From an uncultured Clostridia bacterium (GTDB lineage: Bacteria; Bacillota; Clostridia; Peptostreptococcales; Anaerovoracaceae): DNA of 21,157 nt. The stretch spans positions 1 to 21,157 of the forward strand of contig CAKQWJ010000030.1 of NCBI GenBank assembly GCA_934278925.1, read 5' to 3'. The notes beneath the pieces are model-generated. The model did not search any database, had not been told where the DNA came from, and saw only the letters and a list, made by a program, of their open reading frames with translations. The position numbers and the translations under genes are program-made. Within the stretch, counting starts at the first letter, position 1. Each line of letters starts with the position of its first letter. This document shows, piece by piece, positions 1 to 6,532 of the stretch.

Positions 1-26
1 CGCTCGGGGCATTCCAATTAAAAAGT

Positions 27-54
27 GTGGGATAGTTTCAAAAAACTATCCCAC
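27..54. other. Perfect 12-bp hairpin at left edge
   Basis: The arms GTGGGATAGTTT (27-38) and AAACTATCCCAC (43-54) are exactly complementary around a 4-base loop. No T-run follows on either strand, so this is not a classical intrinsic terminator on its own. It directly abuts a second hairpin at 55-97. It may be part of the 3' end of a transcript entering from the left, or a small inverted-repeat element. The structure is certain; the role is unknown. Confidence 0.6.
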
Positions 55-97
55 AAAAATTCGTGAAGAGCCATAATTTCGGCTTGAACGAATTTTT
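55..97 (+). terminator. Second left-edge hairpin, possible rightward terminator
   Basis: AAAAATTCGT (55-64) pairs perfectly with ACGAATTTTT (88-97), and an inner GAGCC/GGCTT pairing extends the fold. The T-rich right arm would act as a rightward terminator for a gene lying left of the window. The A-rich left arm makes it symmetrical, so leftward function is also possible. Confidence 0.45.
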
Positions 98-100
98 GTA

Positions 101-147
101 AAAAAGAACGAGAGGGAATCGGCGAATCCGTTTTCCTCTCGCTTTTT
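101..147. terminator. Bidirectional intrinsic terminator
   Basis: AAAAAG-aa-CGAGAGG (101-115) pairs with CCTCTCG-CTTTTT (135-147); the stem is extended inward by G-T and A-T pairs. There is a T-run on either strand. On the minus strand it lies about 30 bases after the stop of the 178-555 gene and should end the LysR/hypothetical transcript. On the plus strand it would stop transcription arriving from outside the window. Confidence 0.75.
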
Positions 148-177
148 ATTGCATAGATTTCGGTTGTATTTAGCAGG

Positions 178-555
178 TTACTCCAAATCAGCGGCAGGCA
201 TGAAGTCTTCTTTTAGCAAACATGATAAAGGATATAATTCTTCGACATAGCACCGGCTTACAACTCTAAGGAATGAATAAACTGTAAGATCACTGAACTC
301 GACTGCTTGCGGCACTATAGTCGACAACCTTTCTCTGAGGATATTTAATATTTCCTTACTACTCATTTCTGAATAGTCCACCTTTGCTATTTCTTCAAAC
401 AGCCCTATTATCTTGCTTTGTGCCTCCCAAGGTATTTCGAATTCCAAGCATAATAGACTAAACGATCTTGGTTCAATTCTTGAATCTCCCACACTATCAG
501 CAAGTTCACACAATGCTTGCTTCAAAAGCATAATATAATCTTCTGCAGAAGCCAT
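178..555 (-). CDS. Hypothetical protein, 125 aa, AT-rich
   Basis: I do not recognise this protein. It is small, soluble and mostly helical-looking, acidic, without signal peptide, membrane segment or metal motif. Its middle (FEEIAKVDYSEMSSKEILN) reads like amphipathic helices. The start at 555 is chosen because AAGGAGG lies 7 bases upstream; an in-frame ATG at 576 lies upstream of that ribosome site and lacks one. It follows the LysR gene with a 28-base gap, so the two are probably co-transcribed, and it is closed by the terminator at 101-147. It is visibly more AT-rich than the LysR gene and other neighbours, which suggests recent acquisition. The small size and fold pattern would suit an immunity-type or DUF1878-like protein, but this is only an impression. 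Confidence 0.75.
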   Translation of the reverse strand: MASAEDYIMLLKQALCELADSVGDSRIEPRSFSLLCLEFEIPWEAQSKIIGLFEEIAKVDYSEMSSKEILNILRERLSTIVPQAVEFSDLTVYSFLRVVSRCYVEELYPLSCLLKEDFMPAADLE

Positions 556-583
556 GAAATTTCCTCCTTGCACCATCCCGACG

Positions 584-1480
584 CTATGTCAGCTGATGAA
601 AGTTCTCCCGAAGGTAGTCCACAAACGCCTTCATCACCGGGTTCATCCACTTGTTCTTCAGTCGAATCAGCTGGGTCCACATCTGCATCTCCAGCTTCTC
701 CGTGTCGATGATGGCCAGCGCCCCCTTGTTCAGCGGATCGTCCGCCAAGAACTTCGGTAGGAAGGATACCCCCTTGCCCTGGCAGATCATATTGATGATG
801 GCAGAGGTGGAGCCGATTTCCAGGCTCGGATGATAGCTGATTCCACGCTCGGCCAGCGCTTCTTCCATGTAGAGGCCGTAGCTGACACCTCGGTCGGAGG
901 TGATGAAGTTATCCCGAACCACCCGTTCCAGCGGTACGTTTTTCATGGCAGCCAGCGGGTTGTCCGGATTGGTGACGAACACGATGTCCTCTTTCCGCTC
1001 CGCCACGCTGACGAAGTCCGCGGAAATCAGTTTCCGCTCCAGGGTAAAGATGAAATCCAGATCGTTCTGCCGCAGTAAGTCAAATGTGGAGGTCAGCATA
1101 TCCGATGTCTTGATTACTACATCCACTTTCGGATATTTCTCATGGAATCCCGGGAGGATTCCCGGAAGAATTCCGGCCGAAAAGGATGAGCTGGCACCCA
1201 CCCGAAGCGTGCCGGAAGGCTCATCGTCTTCCTTCATGAATGACGCCGCCTCTTCCACCGACTTCAGAAGCCGCAGTGCATATGGCATGAATTTTTCGCC
1301 GGAATGGGTCAGCTTCACGCTTCGGCCGATTCGATCGAACAGCTGTGTGCCCAACTCATCTTCCAGCTGCTTGATCTGCACCGTCACCGCCGCCTGAGAG
1401 TACCCCAGCTGTGCCGCCGTCTTGGTGAAACTCTGCATTTCCGTCGCTTTGACAAATGTTACTATATTACGAATTTCCAT
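584..1480 (-). CDS. LysR family transcriptional regulator
   Basis: A 298-aa protein of normal LysR length. The N-terminal winged helix-turn-helix covers residues 1-60 (FTKTAAQLGYSQAAVTVQIKQLE, then LFDR.GRSVKLTHSGE), followed by a linker helix and a periplasmic-binding-protein-like effector domain from about residue 88 (GTLRVGASSSFSAGILPGILPGF) to the end. The family binds DNA as a tetramer and usually responds to a small-molecule inducer; which one cannot be told here. The start at 1480 is set by AAGGAG 7 bases upstream; an in-frame ATG at 1504 would place the RBS inside the gene. A strong sigma-A promoter lies at 1510-1538. No metabolic gene is divergent from it; the nearest rightward units are a candidate small RNA and a 59-aa peptide, either of which could be a target. 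Confidence 0.95.
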   Translation of the reverse strand: MEIRNIVTFVKATEMQSFTKTAAQLGYSQAAVTVQIKQLEDELGTQLFDRIGRSVKLTHSGEKFMPYALRLLKSVEEAASFMKEDDEPSGTLRVGASSSFSAGILPGILPGFHEKYPKVDVVIKTSDMLTSTFDLLRQNDLDFIFTLERKLISADFVSVAERKEDIVFVTNPDNPLAAMKNVPLERVVRDNFITSDRGVSYGLYMEEALAERGISYHPSLEIGSTSAIINMICQGKGVSFLPKFLADDPLNKGALAIIDTEKLEMQMWTQLIRLKNKWMNPVMKAFVDYLRENFHQLT

Positions 1481-1509
1481 AAACGTTCTCCTTATACCTT
1501 TCAAAATTT

Positions 1510-1538
1510 ATAATATCAGAAACAGACAGGGAATTCAA
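1510..1538 (-). promoter_or_regulatory. Promoter of LysR gene
   Basis: On the minus strand: -35 TTGAAT (1538-1533), a 17-base spacer, and -10 TATTAT (1515-1510) preceded by an extended TGA. The predicted start is about 20 bases before the RBS, giving a short leader. Confidence 0.7.
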
Positions 1539-1656
1539 TAGACCGTTGAAAATGTTGATATACTTGAATTTGAGAAGATATTTGATTTTCTGAACATCCC
1601 ATTTGGTTTTCGTAAATTGTTTAGCATTTTTTATTGTTAGATTTATAACTATTAAT

Positions 1657-1685
1657 TTTACAAAACACTTCCCATATAGTATTAT
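1657..1685 (+). promoter_or_regulatory. Promoter of candidate small RNA
   Basis: -35 TTTACA (1657-1662), 17-base spacer, -10 TATTAT (1680-1685). Transcription would begin near 1692. No ORF with an RBS lies between here and the terminator at 1729-1767. The surrounding DNA is AT-rich, so a chance match is possible. Confidence 0.5.
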
Positions 1686-1691
1686 CATATT

Positions 1692-1768
1692 GTAATAAAC
1701 AAGCCTCTACAAAATAACCATATAAGACAAAAACAGAAGCGACCCCGTTCTTATCGCTTCTGTTTTTC
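1692..1768 (+). ncRNA. Candidate ~76-nt small RNA
   Basis: This is predicted from position alone: a consensus-like promoter at 1657-1685 and a perfect terminator hairpin at 1729-1767 bracket about 37 unpaired bases plus the hairpin, with no reading frame preceded by an RBS. It sits between the divergent LysR gene and the 59-aa peptide gene, which has its own promoter downstream. The single-stranded 5' half is A/C-rich, as in many base-pairing sRNAs. I see no similarity to a known RNA family. It could instead be the remnant of a lost gene. Confidence 0.4.
1729..1767. terminator. Orphan intrinsic terminator
   Basis: AAAAACAGAAGCGA (1729-1742) and TCGCTTCTGTTTTT (1754-1767) form a perfect 14-bp stem with an 11-base loop, and further T's follow on the plus strand (TTTTTCTTTTTTG). 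No recognisable plus-strand gene precedes it, which is the main argument for a small transcript ending here. Confidence 0.8.
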
Positions 1769-1820
1769 TTTTTTGATTTTTCGGGTTCTTCACTTTTTCG
1801 GCCGCAAGAAAGTCTTTCGG

Positions 1821-1849
1821 TTGACTTCTTTCCGAATCACCTATATGAT
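1821..1849 (+). promoter_or_regulatory. Promoter of the 59-aa peptide gene
   Basis: -35 TTGACT (1821-1826), exactly 17 bases, -10 TATGAT (1844-1849). The predicted start near 1856 leaves a short leader before the RBS (AAAGGTGG, 1865-1872). Confidence 0.7.
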
Positions 1850-1878
1850 ACATAATAGTATACGAAAGGTGGATTATT

Positions 1879-2058
1879 ATGAAAAAGCAATTTACTCATA
1901 TCCTGACGCTTCTCACCATGGCATTGGTAATGGCTGCCGTACCGGTATGTTCCTTTGCGGCGACCGGCGGAAAGAGCCACGTAAGAGAAATTCTCTTCGC
2001 AGGCATCGCCATCGCCTTCGCGATTGACATGTGGCGGGAGTTTAAGAAAAGAAAATAG
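1879..2058 (+). CDS. Small secreted or membrane peptide, 59 aa
   Basis: The predicted protein is 59 residues. Residues 1-28 form a textbook Sec signal peptide: positive MKKQ, a hydrophobic core LLTMALVMAAVPV, and an AxA-type end at SFAA. Residues 34-39 are polar, residues 40-51 form a second hydrophobic stretch (FAGIAIAFAIDM), and the tail is very basic (REFKKRK). This pattern recalls short clostridial proteins with an N-terminal signal and a C-terminal anchor, but I do not recognise a family. The gene has its own promoter (1821-1849), an AAAGGTGG ribosome site and a downstream hairpin terminator (2067-2106), which supports it as a real gene despite its size. Alternatives are a cleaved signalling peptide or a membrane micro-protein. 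Confidence 0.75.
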   Translation: MKKQFTHILTLLTMALVMAAVPVCSFAATGGKSHVREILFAGIAIAFAIDMWREFKKRK

Positions 2059-2066
2059 CGGAAATC

Positions 2067-2106
2067 AAAAGGGAGAATGCACCATCACCGCATCCTCCCT
2101 TTTTTC
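2067..2106. terminator. Bidirectional terminator between convergent genes
   Basis: AAAAGGGAGAATGC pairs with GCATCCTCCCTTTT with one mismatch around a 9-base loop, with T-runs on both strands. It ends the 59-aa peptide transcript from the left and the four-gene redox operon from the right. Confidence 0.8.
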
Positions 2107-2110
2107 ATGC

Positions 2111-3112
2111 CTATTTGTATTTCGTCTTAACCCGGTTCAGATAGGATGTCTTCGTTGCCGGCGCCTCGTCCGTTCCCAGCAGCAGGGACAGCACGTGGCG
2201 AATTTCTTTTCCGTTCCGAGCGTACTGTCCGGCACAGGATGCGCAGAACGAAGTGTTCCGAAGCCCGGAAGAAGTCAGCCCTCCGCCGAATTTTTTTGCC
2301 AGCTCCGGCTCCTCCGCCGATGCCATGCCCCCCAGACCGCAGCACTGTTCCGCTGCCGTCACCGCCGGCTCATATCCCAGCAGCTTGCAGATGCCGTCGT
2401 ACCATTCCCGATCAGTCCGGTCCGGGCACGGAATCTGAATCTCGATGCCCTCCGGCACGGAAATTTCCGGGACCAGTTCCGGCAGCACTTCGTAGATGGA
2501 CCGCACTTTCTGGGGAATCCGTTCCTTCAGGAAGTAGTAGCAGTTCGGGCAGGTAGTAATCACCTCGTCGATGTCCCGGCTCTCCAGCTCCCGACAGATT
2601 CGATTTATAATCCGTTCCTCATCTCGGTAGAGCCCCAGCTCCGCAATGGGCTTTCCGCAGCAGTCGTACACCGTTCCGATTCCCTTGGCCTTGCACAGGT
2701 CCACGATTTTCCGGTTGGACTTCGGAAACATCGAAGGGAAATTGCAGCCCGGGAACAGCACCCGACCCACCGTGGCATTTCGGTAGTTTCGAAATTTGTA
2801 ATCCTTCTTTTCCTTCAGAACGAAGGAATAGGGCTTCTCCTCCAGCTTCCCGTCCCGCACCTGCATCCGCCGCAGGTTCTGAAACAGCTGTCTGCCGGAA
2901 ATCCCCGCCGGACACACCCGGTCGCAGTTTCCGCAGAGAAAGCATCCGTAAATGTGATCTTGTAATTTCGTCACATCCCCCAGATCCATTTCGTACTTAT
3001 CCAGGAATGCGCAGTTCTCCCGGCACTTTCCGCAGTGCACGCAGGCATCCGCTATGTTCTGCAAGGATTCCAACGTGCAATTCTCGTCCCATTTTTCGAA
3101 TTTACTGTTCAT
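2111..3112 (-). CDS. CCG-domain 4Fe-4S oxidoreductase subunit
   Basis: A 333-aa protein with two ferredoxin-type cluster motifs (C24-C27-C30-C34 and C57-C60-C63-C67) followed by two CCG domains: C123, CCG at 151-153 and CPNC at 188-191; then CCG at 257-259 and CASC at 290-293. This architecture is that of GlpC, LldE, GlcF and HdrD-like electron-transfer proteins, which pass electrons from a flavoprotein dehydrogenase to quinone or a disulfide. The usual flavoprotein partner is not adjacent, so donor and acceptor are unknown. The start overlaps the last 11 bases of the TVP38 gene, with a G-rich ribosome site inside that gene, implying translational coupling. It is the last gene of the leftward operon. 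The family call is firm; the substrate is not. Confidence 0.9.
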   Translation of the reverse strand: MNSKFEKWDENCTLESLQNIADACVHCGKCRENCAFLDKYEMDLGDVTKLQDHIYGCFLCGNCDRVCPAGISGRQLFQNLRRMQVRDGKLEEKPYSFVLKEKKDYKFRNYRNATVGRVLFPGCNFPSMFPKSNRKIVDLCKAKGIGTVYDCCGKPIAELGLYRDEERIINRICRELESRDIDEVITTCPNCYYFLKERIPQKVRSIYEVLPELVPEISVPEGIEIQIPCPDRTDREWYDGICKLLGYEPAVTAAEQCCGLGGMASAEEPELAKKFGGGLTSSGLRNTSFCASCAGQYARNGKEIRHVLSLLLGTDEAPATKTSYLNRVKTKYK

Positions 3113-3812
3113 CGGAGCCCCCCTCTTCCGGCACGTATTTTTTCCGCAAGGTTTTGCTCAGCACCATCACTGCCACCACGATGGCGGCCGTCAGCCCGAT
3201 GTACAGCAGCTTGTTGGAGGCCCCGGTGAGGGCGTAGGTTCCCACGGTATACATGGCCACCCCCGGAATCATGAACACGAAGGTCCCCAGAGAATACTTT
3301 CCCAGACTGATATCCGTAATTCCGTAGGCAAAATTCTGCAGGTTGTACGGAAACAGCGGTACCAGCCGGGTAATCATCAGCACCATCATTTCATTTTTGG
3401 TGCTCTCATTGAAGAGGAGACGACTGATGTAACGATTCTTTGCGATTTGATCCCGCAGGCTGTCCTGTAAAAAGAACCGCCCCACCAGGAAGGCGGCAAT
3501 CGCCCCCAAGGTGGCCGACAGGACGCAGAGCAGCGTTCCCCACCAGGGACCGAATATCGCTCCGGCAATGATGGCAAAGGTCACCCCCGGAACCGCCAGC
3601 ACCACGCTGGCAATCACCATCACCACGATGTAGATCAGGGCCGCTTGGAGAAAATTGGTCTTCACCATCTGCTGCAAGTTTCCGTACCAGTCATCTCCGG
3701 AAAAAATATCCGACCATCCGTAGTGATGATTCAGCGCCACAATCAGCAATACGATTAGAATGAAGGCGATGAGCTTGATTATTCCTTTTTTCTTCTTGTT
3801 CGTTGTCTCCAC
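3102..3812 (-). CDS. TVP38/TMEM64 (VTT domain) membrane protein
   Basis: A 236-aa integral membrane protein. One N-terminal transmembrane helix (residues ~10-27) is followed by the VTT/SNARE-associated domain: VVMVIASVVLAVPGVTFAII, the FGPWWGTLL re-entrant motif, GAIAAFLVGRFF, and RLVPLFPYNLQNFAYGIT at about residues 146-163, then two more helices. Relatives in the DedA superfamily are lipid scramblases or lipid-carrier transporters; bacterial TVP38 proteins often sit beside reductases. Translation starts at GTG 3812, with AGGAG 7 bases upstream. It begins 21 bases after the nitroreductase stop and overlaps the Fe-S gene. Its co-location with three redox enzymes suggests a membrane-linked process, but its cargo cannot be told. 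Confidence 0.9.
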   Translation of the reverse strand: METTNKKKKGIIKLIAFILIVLLIVALNHHYGWSDIFSGDDWYGNLQQMVKTNFLQAALIYIVVMVIASVVLAVPGVTFAIIAGAIFGPWWGTLLCVLSATLGAIAAFLVGRFFLQDSLRDQIAKNRYISRLLFNESTKNEMMVLMITRLVPLFPYNLQNFAYGITDISLGKYSLGTFVFMIPGVAMYTVGTYALTGASNKLLYIGLTAAIVVAVMVLSKTLRKKYVPEEGGSDEQ

Positions 3813-3833
3813 GTCTTTCTCCTGTTTTTAATG

Positions 3834-4520
3834 TTACATATCCTCCGGCATCCACCGGAAGTTATCCTTTCCGGCGCCGATTTCAAAATGGCATTTCACG
3901 ATACCCAGGTCCACCTTGGTGAAGGGACCCTTTCCCGCTTCCACGGAAACCACATTTCCGAACCGCTCGAAGTAGAAGCTCTGCCGGTTCATGGCCGTCG
4001 GTGCCATCATGGCCGCCAGCACGCCGTTCTTGTACCACTCCGGAACGCTGAGGCTCACCTCCGTGCCGTCGCTCACGTCGCACATGGACTTGCTCTTCCG
4101 GCTCTTCCCCTGGTTGGCGCCGTAGCCGATGGCGATGGCTGCCACCACCTTCTCCCCCGGTGCCAGGTTGTAGCATTCCGGTTTTTTCTTGAAGGTAGCT
4201 CCCACCCAGCATGTGTTCAGCCCCAGTTGCTGAGCCAATAAAACCACTTTTTCGCCGTAATAACCGCACCGTTCTTCCAGGGTATCGTCTTTCTCCCCTG
4301 CCAGAATGATGTAATTCTCCACACCGCGAAACCGCATGGTTTTGGCCAGCAGGCCGGAAAAGGCCTCCGGTTCGTGCAGCACCAGGTGCATGTGCAGTCC
4401 CCCCACCTGATTGCAGGCCCGCATAGCGGCCAGCAGGCGCTCCACGATTTCCTCCGGAATTTCTTTATCCAGATATTGACGGACGGAATGCCTCCGCTGT
4501 ATCGCTTCAATGATGTTCAT
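3834..4520 (-). CDS. Nitroreductase family protein (putative TM nitroreductase)
   Basis: A 228-aa FMN-dependent nitroreductase-fold protein. The N-terminus MNIIEAIQRRHSVRQYLDKEI is the FMN-phosphate contact signature (RHSVR). The central segment YYGEKVVLLAQQLGLNTCWVG and the later APTAMNRQSFYF motif are typical of the clostridial 'putative TM nitroreductase' group. These enzymes reduce nitro or other electron-poor compounds, or act on flavin-linked substrates; the natural substrate is usually unknown. The start has AAAGGAG 6 bases upstream. It is second in the operon, 32 bases after the hydroxyacid dehydrogenase and 21 bases before the TVP38 gene. Confidence 0.9.
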   Translation of the reverse strand: MNIIEAIQRRHSVRQYLDKEIPEEIVERLLAAMRACNQVGGLHMHLVLHEPEAFSGLLAKTMRFRGVENYIILAGEKDDTLEERCGYYGEKVVLLAQQLGLNTCWVGATFKKKPECYNLAPGEKVVAAIAIGYGANQGKSRKSKSMCDVSDGTEVSLSVPEWYKNGVLAAMMAPTAMNRQSFYFERFGNVVSVEAGKGPFTKVDLGIVKCHFEIGAGKDNFRWMPEDM

Positions 4521-4552
4521 CGCAAACTCCTTTTACAGAAACGTTCGGTCGA

Positions 4553-5542
4553 TTAGTACTTCTTTACAATAAACGGATGATCTTCTCCCTTCAGGTAGGC
4601 CTGAATTCCCCGAATGGAATTCTCCACCATGTTGGCCACCGCTTCCTCCGTGTAGAAGGCGGTGTGTGGGGAGAAGAAAACGTTGTAGAAACTGCGGAGG
4701 ATCGCCATCTCCGGGTTGTCGATGATGGTGCCGGACAGATCCTTGTAGTAGATACCCAGTTCCTTTTCGATGACATCCAGGGCGGCAAAACCGATCTTGC
4801 CGTTGGACAGGTTGCGAATCATGCCATCCGTGTCCACCAGCTGGCCCCGGGCGCAGTTCACCAGGATGACCCCATCCTTCATCTTCGAGAAGGCGGTTTC
4901 ATCGATCATATGGTAGTTGTCCTCCAGCGCCGGTGCGTGGAGGGTGATGATGTCGCTCTCGGCATACAGGGTATCCAGGTCCACGTACTCCGCGTGCTGC
5001 CGAACCGCATCCTTCGGGAAGATGTCGTAGGCCAGAATCCGGCATCCGAATCCGGACAGGTGTTCGATGACCGTCTGACCGATTCGGCCGGTGCCGATGA
5101 CGCCCACGGTGCTCTTGGAGATTTCCCGGCCCAACTTGCCCTTCAGGGTGTAATCCTGCACGTTGGCTTTGTCCATGATGTACCGCAGTTTTCGGCAGGC
5201 GATGAGCATCAGCATGATGGTGTAATCCGCTACGGAGGCCGGGTCATAGGTGACGTTGGTGACTCCCATGCCCACTTCAAAGGCGTGCTTCACATCGATG
5301 TGATCGTAGCCGATGGTTCGGGTGGAGATGACCTTTACGCCGTTCTCCTTCATGGCATCGATCATCTCCGCCGGAGTCGGGGTGGTGATGATGGAAATAG
5401 CATCATAGCCCTTTGCCAGGTGGTAGTTCTCCGGTCCCGGGGACTGGGTGGTGTAGCCGAATTCCACACCGTACTGTTTCGAGAATTTTTCAAAGAAAGG
5501 GAGTTCGTCGAACTCTCTCAGGGTATATACAAAGATCTTCAC
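4553..5542 (-). CDS. D-2-hydroxyacid dehydrogenase (D-lactate dehydrogenase type)
   Basis: A 329-aa NAD-dependent enzyme interconverting a 2-keto acid and a D-2-hydroxy acid. The nucleotide loop GTGRIG lies at residues 150-155 with D173 at the end of the next strand (NAD-specific). The catalytic triad is R232 (CARGQLVD), E261 (DVIEKE) and H293 (SPHTAFYT), at the same mutual spacing as in lactobacillar D-lactate dehydrogenase. Overall it also resembles clostridial (R)-2-hydroxyisocaproate dehydrogenase (LdhA), so the substrate may be pyruvate or a branched or aromatic keto acid from amino-acid fermentation. Translation starts at GTG 5542 with AAAGGA upstream. It is the first gene of the leftward four-gene operon, driven by the promoter at 5592-5620. 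Confidence 0.9.
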   Translation of the reverse strand: MKIFVYTLREFDELPFFEKFSKQYGVEFGYTTQSPGPENYHLAKGYDAISIITTPTPAEMIDAMKENGVKVISTRTIGYDHIDVKHAFEVGMGVTNVTYDPASVADYTIMLMLIACRKLRYIMDKANVQDYTLKGKLGREISKSTVGVIGTGRIGQTVIEHLSGFGCRILAYDIFPKDAVRQHAEYVDLDTLYAESDIITLHAPALEDNYHMIDETAFSKMKDGVILVNCARGQLVDTDGMIRNLSNGKIGFAALDVIEKELGIYYKDLSGTIIDNPEMAILRSFYNVFFSPHTAFYTEEAVANMVENSIRGIQAYLKGEDHPFIVKKY

Positions 5543-5591
5543 TTTTTGCCGTCCTTTCCGGTCGCTTCTGCGTTACGTTTTTTCTTTTTTT

Positions 5592-5620
5592 ATTATATCT
5601 CAATCCCTCTCCCCTTGCAA
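5592..5620 (-). promoter_or_regulatory. Promoter of the leftward redox operon
   Basis: On the minus strand: -35 TTGCAA (5620-5615), 17-base spacer, perfect -10 TATAAT (5597-5592). The -35 hexamer is its own reverse complement and is used by the opposing promoter at 5615-5643. Confidence 0.75.
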
Positions 5621-5643
5621 TCCGGCGCCCTTGGGATTAAAAT
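5615..5643 (+). promoter_or_regulatory. Promoter of the VUT transporter operon
   Basis: -35 TTGCAA (5615-5620), 17-base spacer, -10 TAAAAT (5638-5643). It shares the -35 hexamer with the divergent promoter at 5592-5620, so the two units cannot easily be occupied by RNA polymerase at once. The predicted start near 5650 leaves a ~100-nt structured leader. Confidence 0.6.
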
Positions 5644-5644
5644 G

Positions 5645-5745
5645 GAATGTGCGTATCTTCGGCGGGGAACCTCTCTGCCGAAGTGCATTCTCATCAAGCA
5701 GTTCGGGTCCGATATCCTGCTTGTAAAATATCAAAACCAAAGGAG
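5645..5745 (+). promoter_or_regulatory. Structured leader, candidate preQ1-like riboswitch
   Basis: Two hairpins precede the VUT gene. The first has CTTCGGC (5657-5663) pairing with GCCGAAG (5677-5683). The second has CAAGCAG (5695-5701) pairing with CTGCTTG (5717-5723); its loop begins TTCGGGT and it is followed by an A-rich tail ending AAAACC directly before AAAGGAG. Loop GGT (5706-5708) can pair with tail ACC (5736-5738), giving an H-type pseudoknot that abuts the ribosome site, as in translational preQ1-I riboswitches. The L1 'TTC' and the A-rich L3 also match. The tail is longer than usual and I could not run a covariance model, so the class is uncertain. Confidence 0.35.
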
Positions 5746-5752
5746 TACAATT

Positions 5753-6496
5753 ATGAAAAAATGGATCAAAAGGGAACTGGAGGATTACCGTATCCTTCTT
5801 CGCAACGTTCCCAGTCTCGTAACATCTCTTTTCGTGGTCAGCGTCATCATGATGAACCTTCTGGCCAACAAGGAGCTGTTTTCGTTTAAGTATCTGGCGC
5901 TGGACTGCGGTTTCGCACTGAGCTGGGTATCTTTCTTATGCATGGATATGCTGTGCAAGCGTTTTGGGGGAAAGGCGGCGGCGAAAATCGCCATTCTGGC
6001 CCTGGTAATCAACCTGGGCGCCAGCTTGATTTTCAAGGCGCTGACCATGACGCCGGGCATGTGGGGGGAATACTATTCCACCGGCAGCATGCAGGTGAAC
6101 GACGCGCTGAACGCCACCATCGGCGGGGCCTGGTACGTGGTTCTGGGCAGCAGCCTGGCCATGTTCCTGTCTTCCATCTGCAACGCCGGCATCAACTCAT
6201 TCCTGGGCAAAAGGCTCCGGAACACGAGCTACCGGGATTTCGCCATCCGCTCTTTCACCTCTACGATGATCGCGCAGTTCATCGACAACCTCACCTTCGC
6301 GCTGGTGGTATCCTACCATTTCTTCGGCTGGACCCCGGTGCAGGTGTTCTTCTGCTCCCTCACCGGCGCCGTGATGGAACTGCTGTGTGAAGTGGTATTC
6401 AGCCCCTTCGGCTATCGGGTGAGCCTGCAGTGGGAAGCGGAAAAAGTGGGCGAGCCGTACTTGCAGTACTGCCGGAAGGTGGCGCAGTCCGCGTAA
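5753..6496 (+). CDS. VUT family (queuosine-precursor type) transporter
   Basis: A 247-aa membrane protein with about six hydrophobic segments (e.g. PSLVTSLFVVSVIMMNLLAN, ALSWVSFLCMDMLCKRFG, YVVLGSSLAMFLSSI, the last near VFFCSLTGAVMELLCEVVFS). The conserved RSFTSTMIAQFIDNLTFA segment is typical of the YhhQ/VUT (COG1738) family, whose characterised members import queuine, preQ1 or preQ0. The start at 5753 has AAAGGAG at the right distance; the frame is open far upstream but without a ribosome site. It is the first gene of a rightward unit (VUT, SDR, AEC, surface protein) and carries a structured leader that may sense a ligand. Substrate specificity is inferred from the family only. Confidence 0.85.
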   Translation: MKKWIKRELEDYRILLRNVPSLVTSLFVVSVIMMNLLANKELFSFKYLALDCGFALSWVSFLCMDMLCKRFGGKAAAKIAILALVINLGASLIFKALTMTPGMWGEYYSTGSMQVNDALNATIGGAWYVVLGSSLAMFLSSICNAGINSFLGKRLRNTSYRDFAIRSFTSTMIAQFIDNLTFALVVSYHFFGWTPVQVFFCSLTGAVMELLCEVVFSPFGYRVSLQWEAEKVGEPYLQYCRKVAQSA

Positions 6497-6532
6497 ATTG
6501 TTTTTGGGAGAATGGGATAAAAGGAGTTTATC

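Noticed and set aside
1467..1688. 73-codon minus-strand frame upstream of the LysR gene
   Set aside because: It covers the LysR promoter and overlaps the start of that gene, has no ribosome site and Lys/Asn/Ile-biased AT-rich content.
4577..5752. Upstream in-frame extension of the VUT transporter
   Set aside because: It is antisense to the hydroxyacid dehydrogenase, has no ribosome site, and includes the leader and promoters; the family N-terminus begins at 5753.
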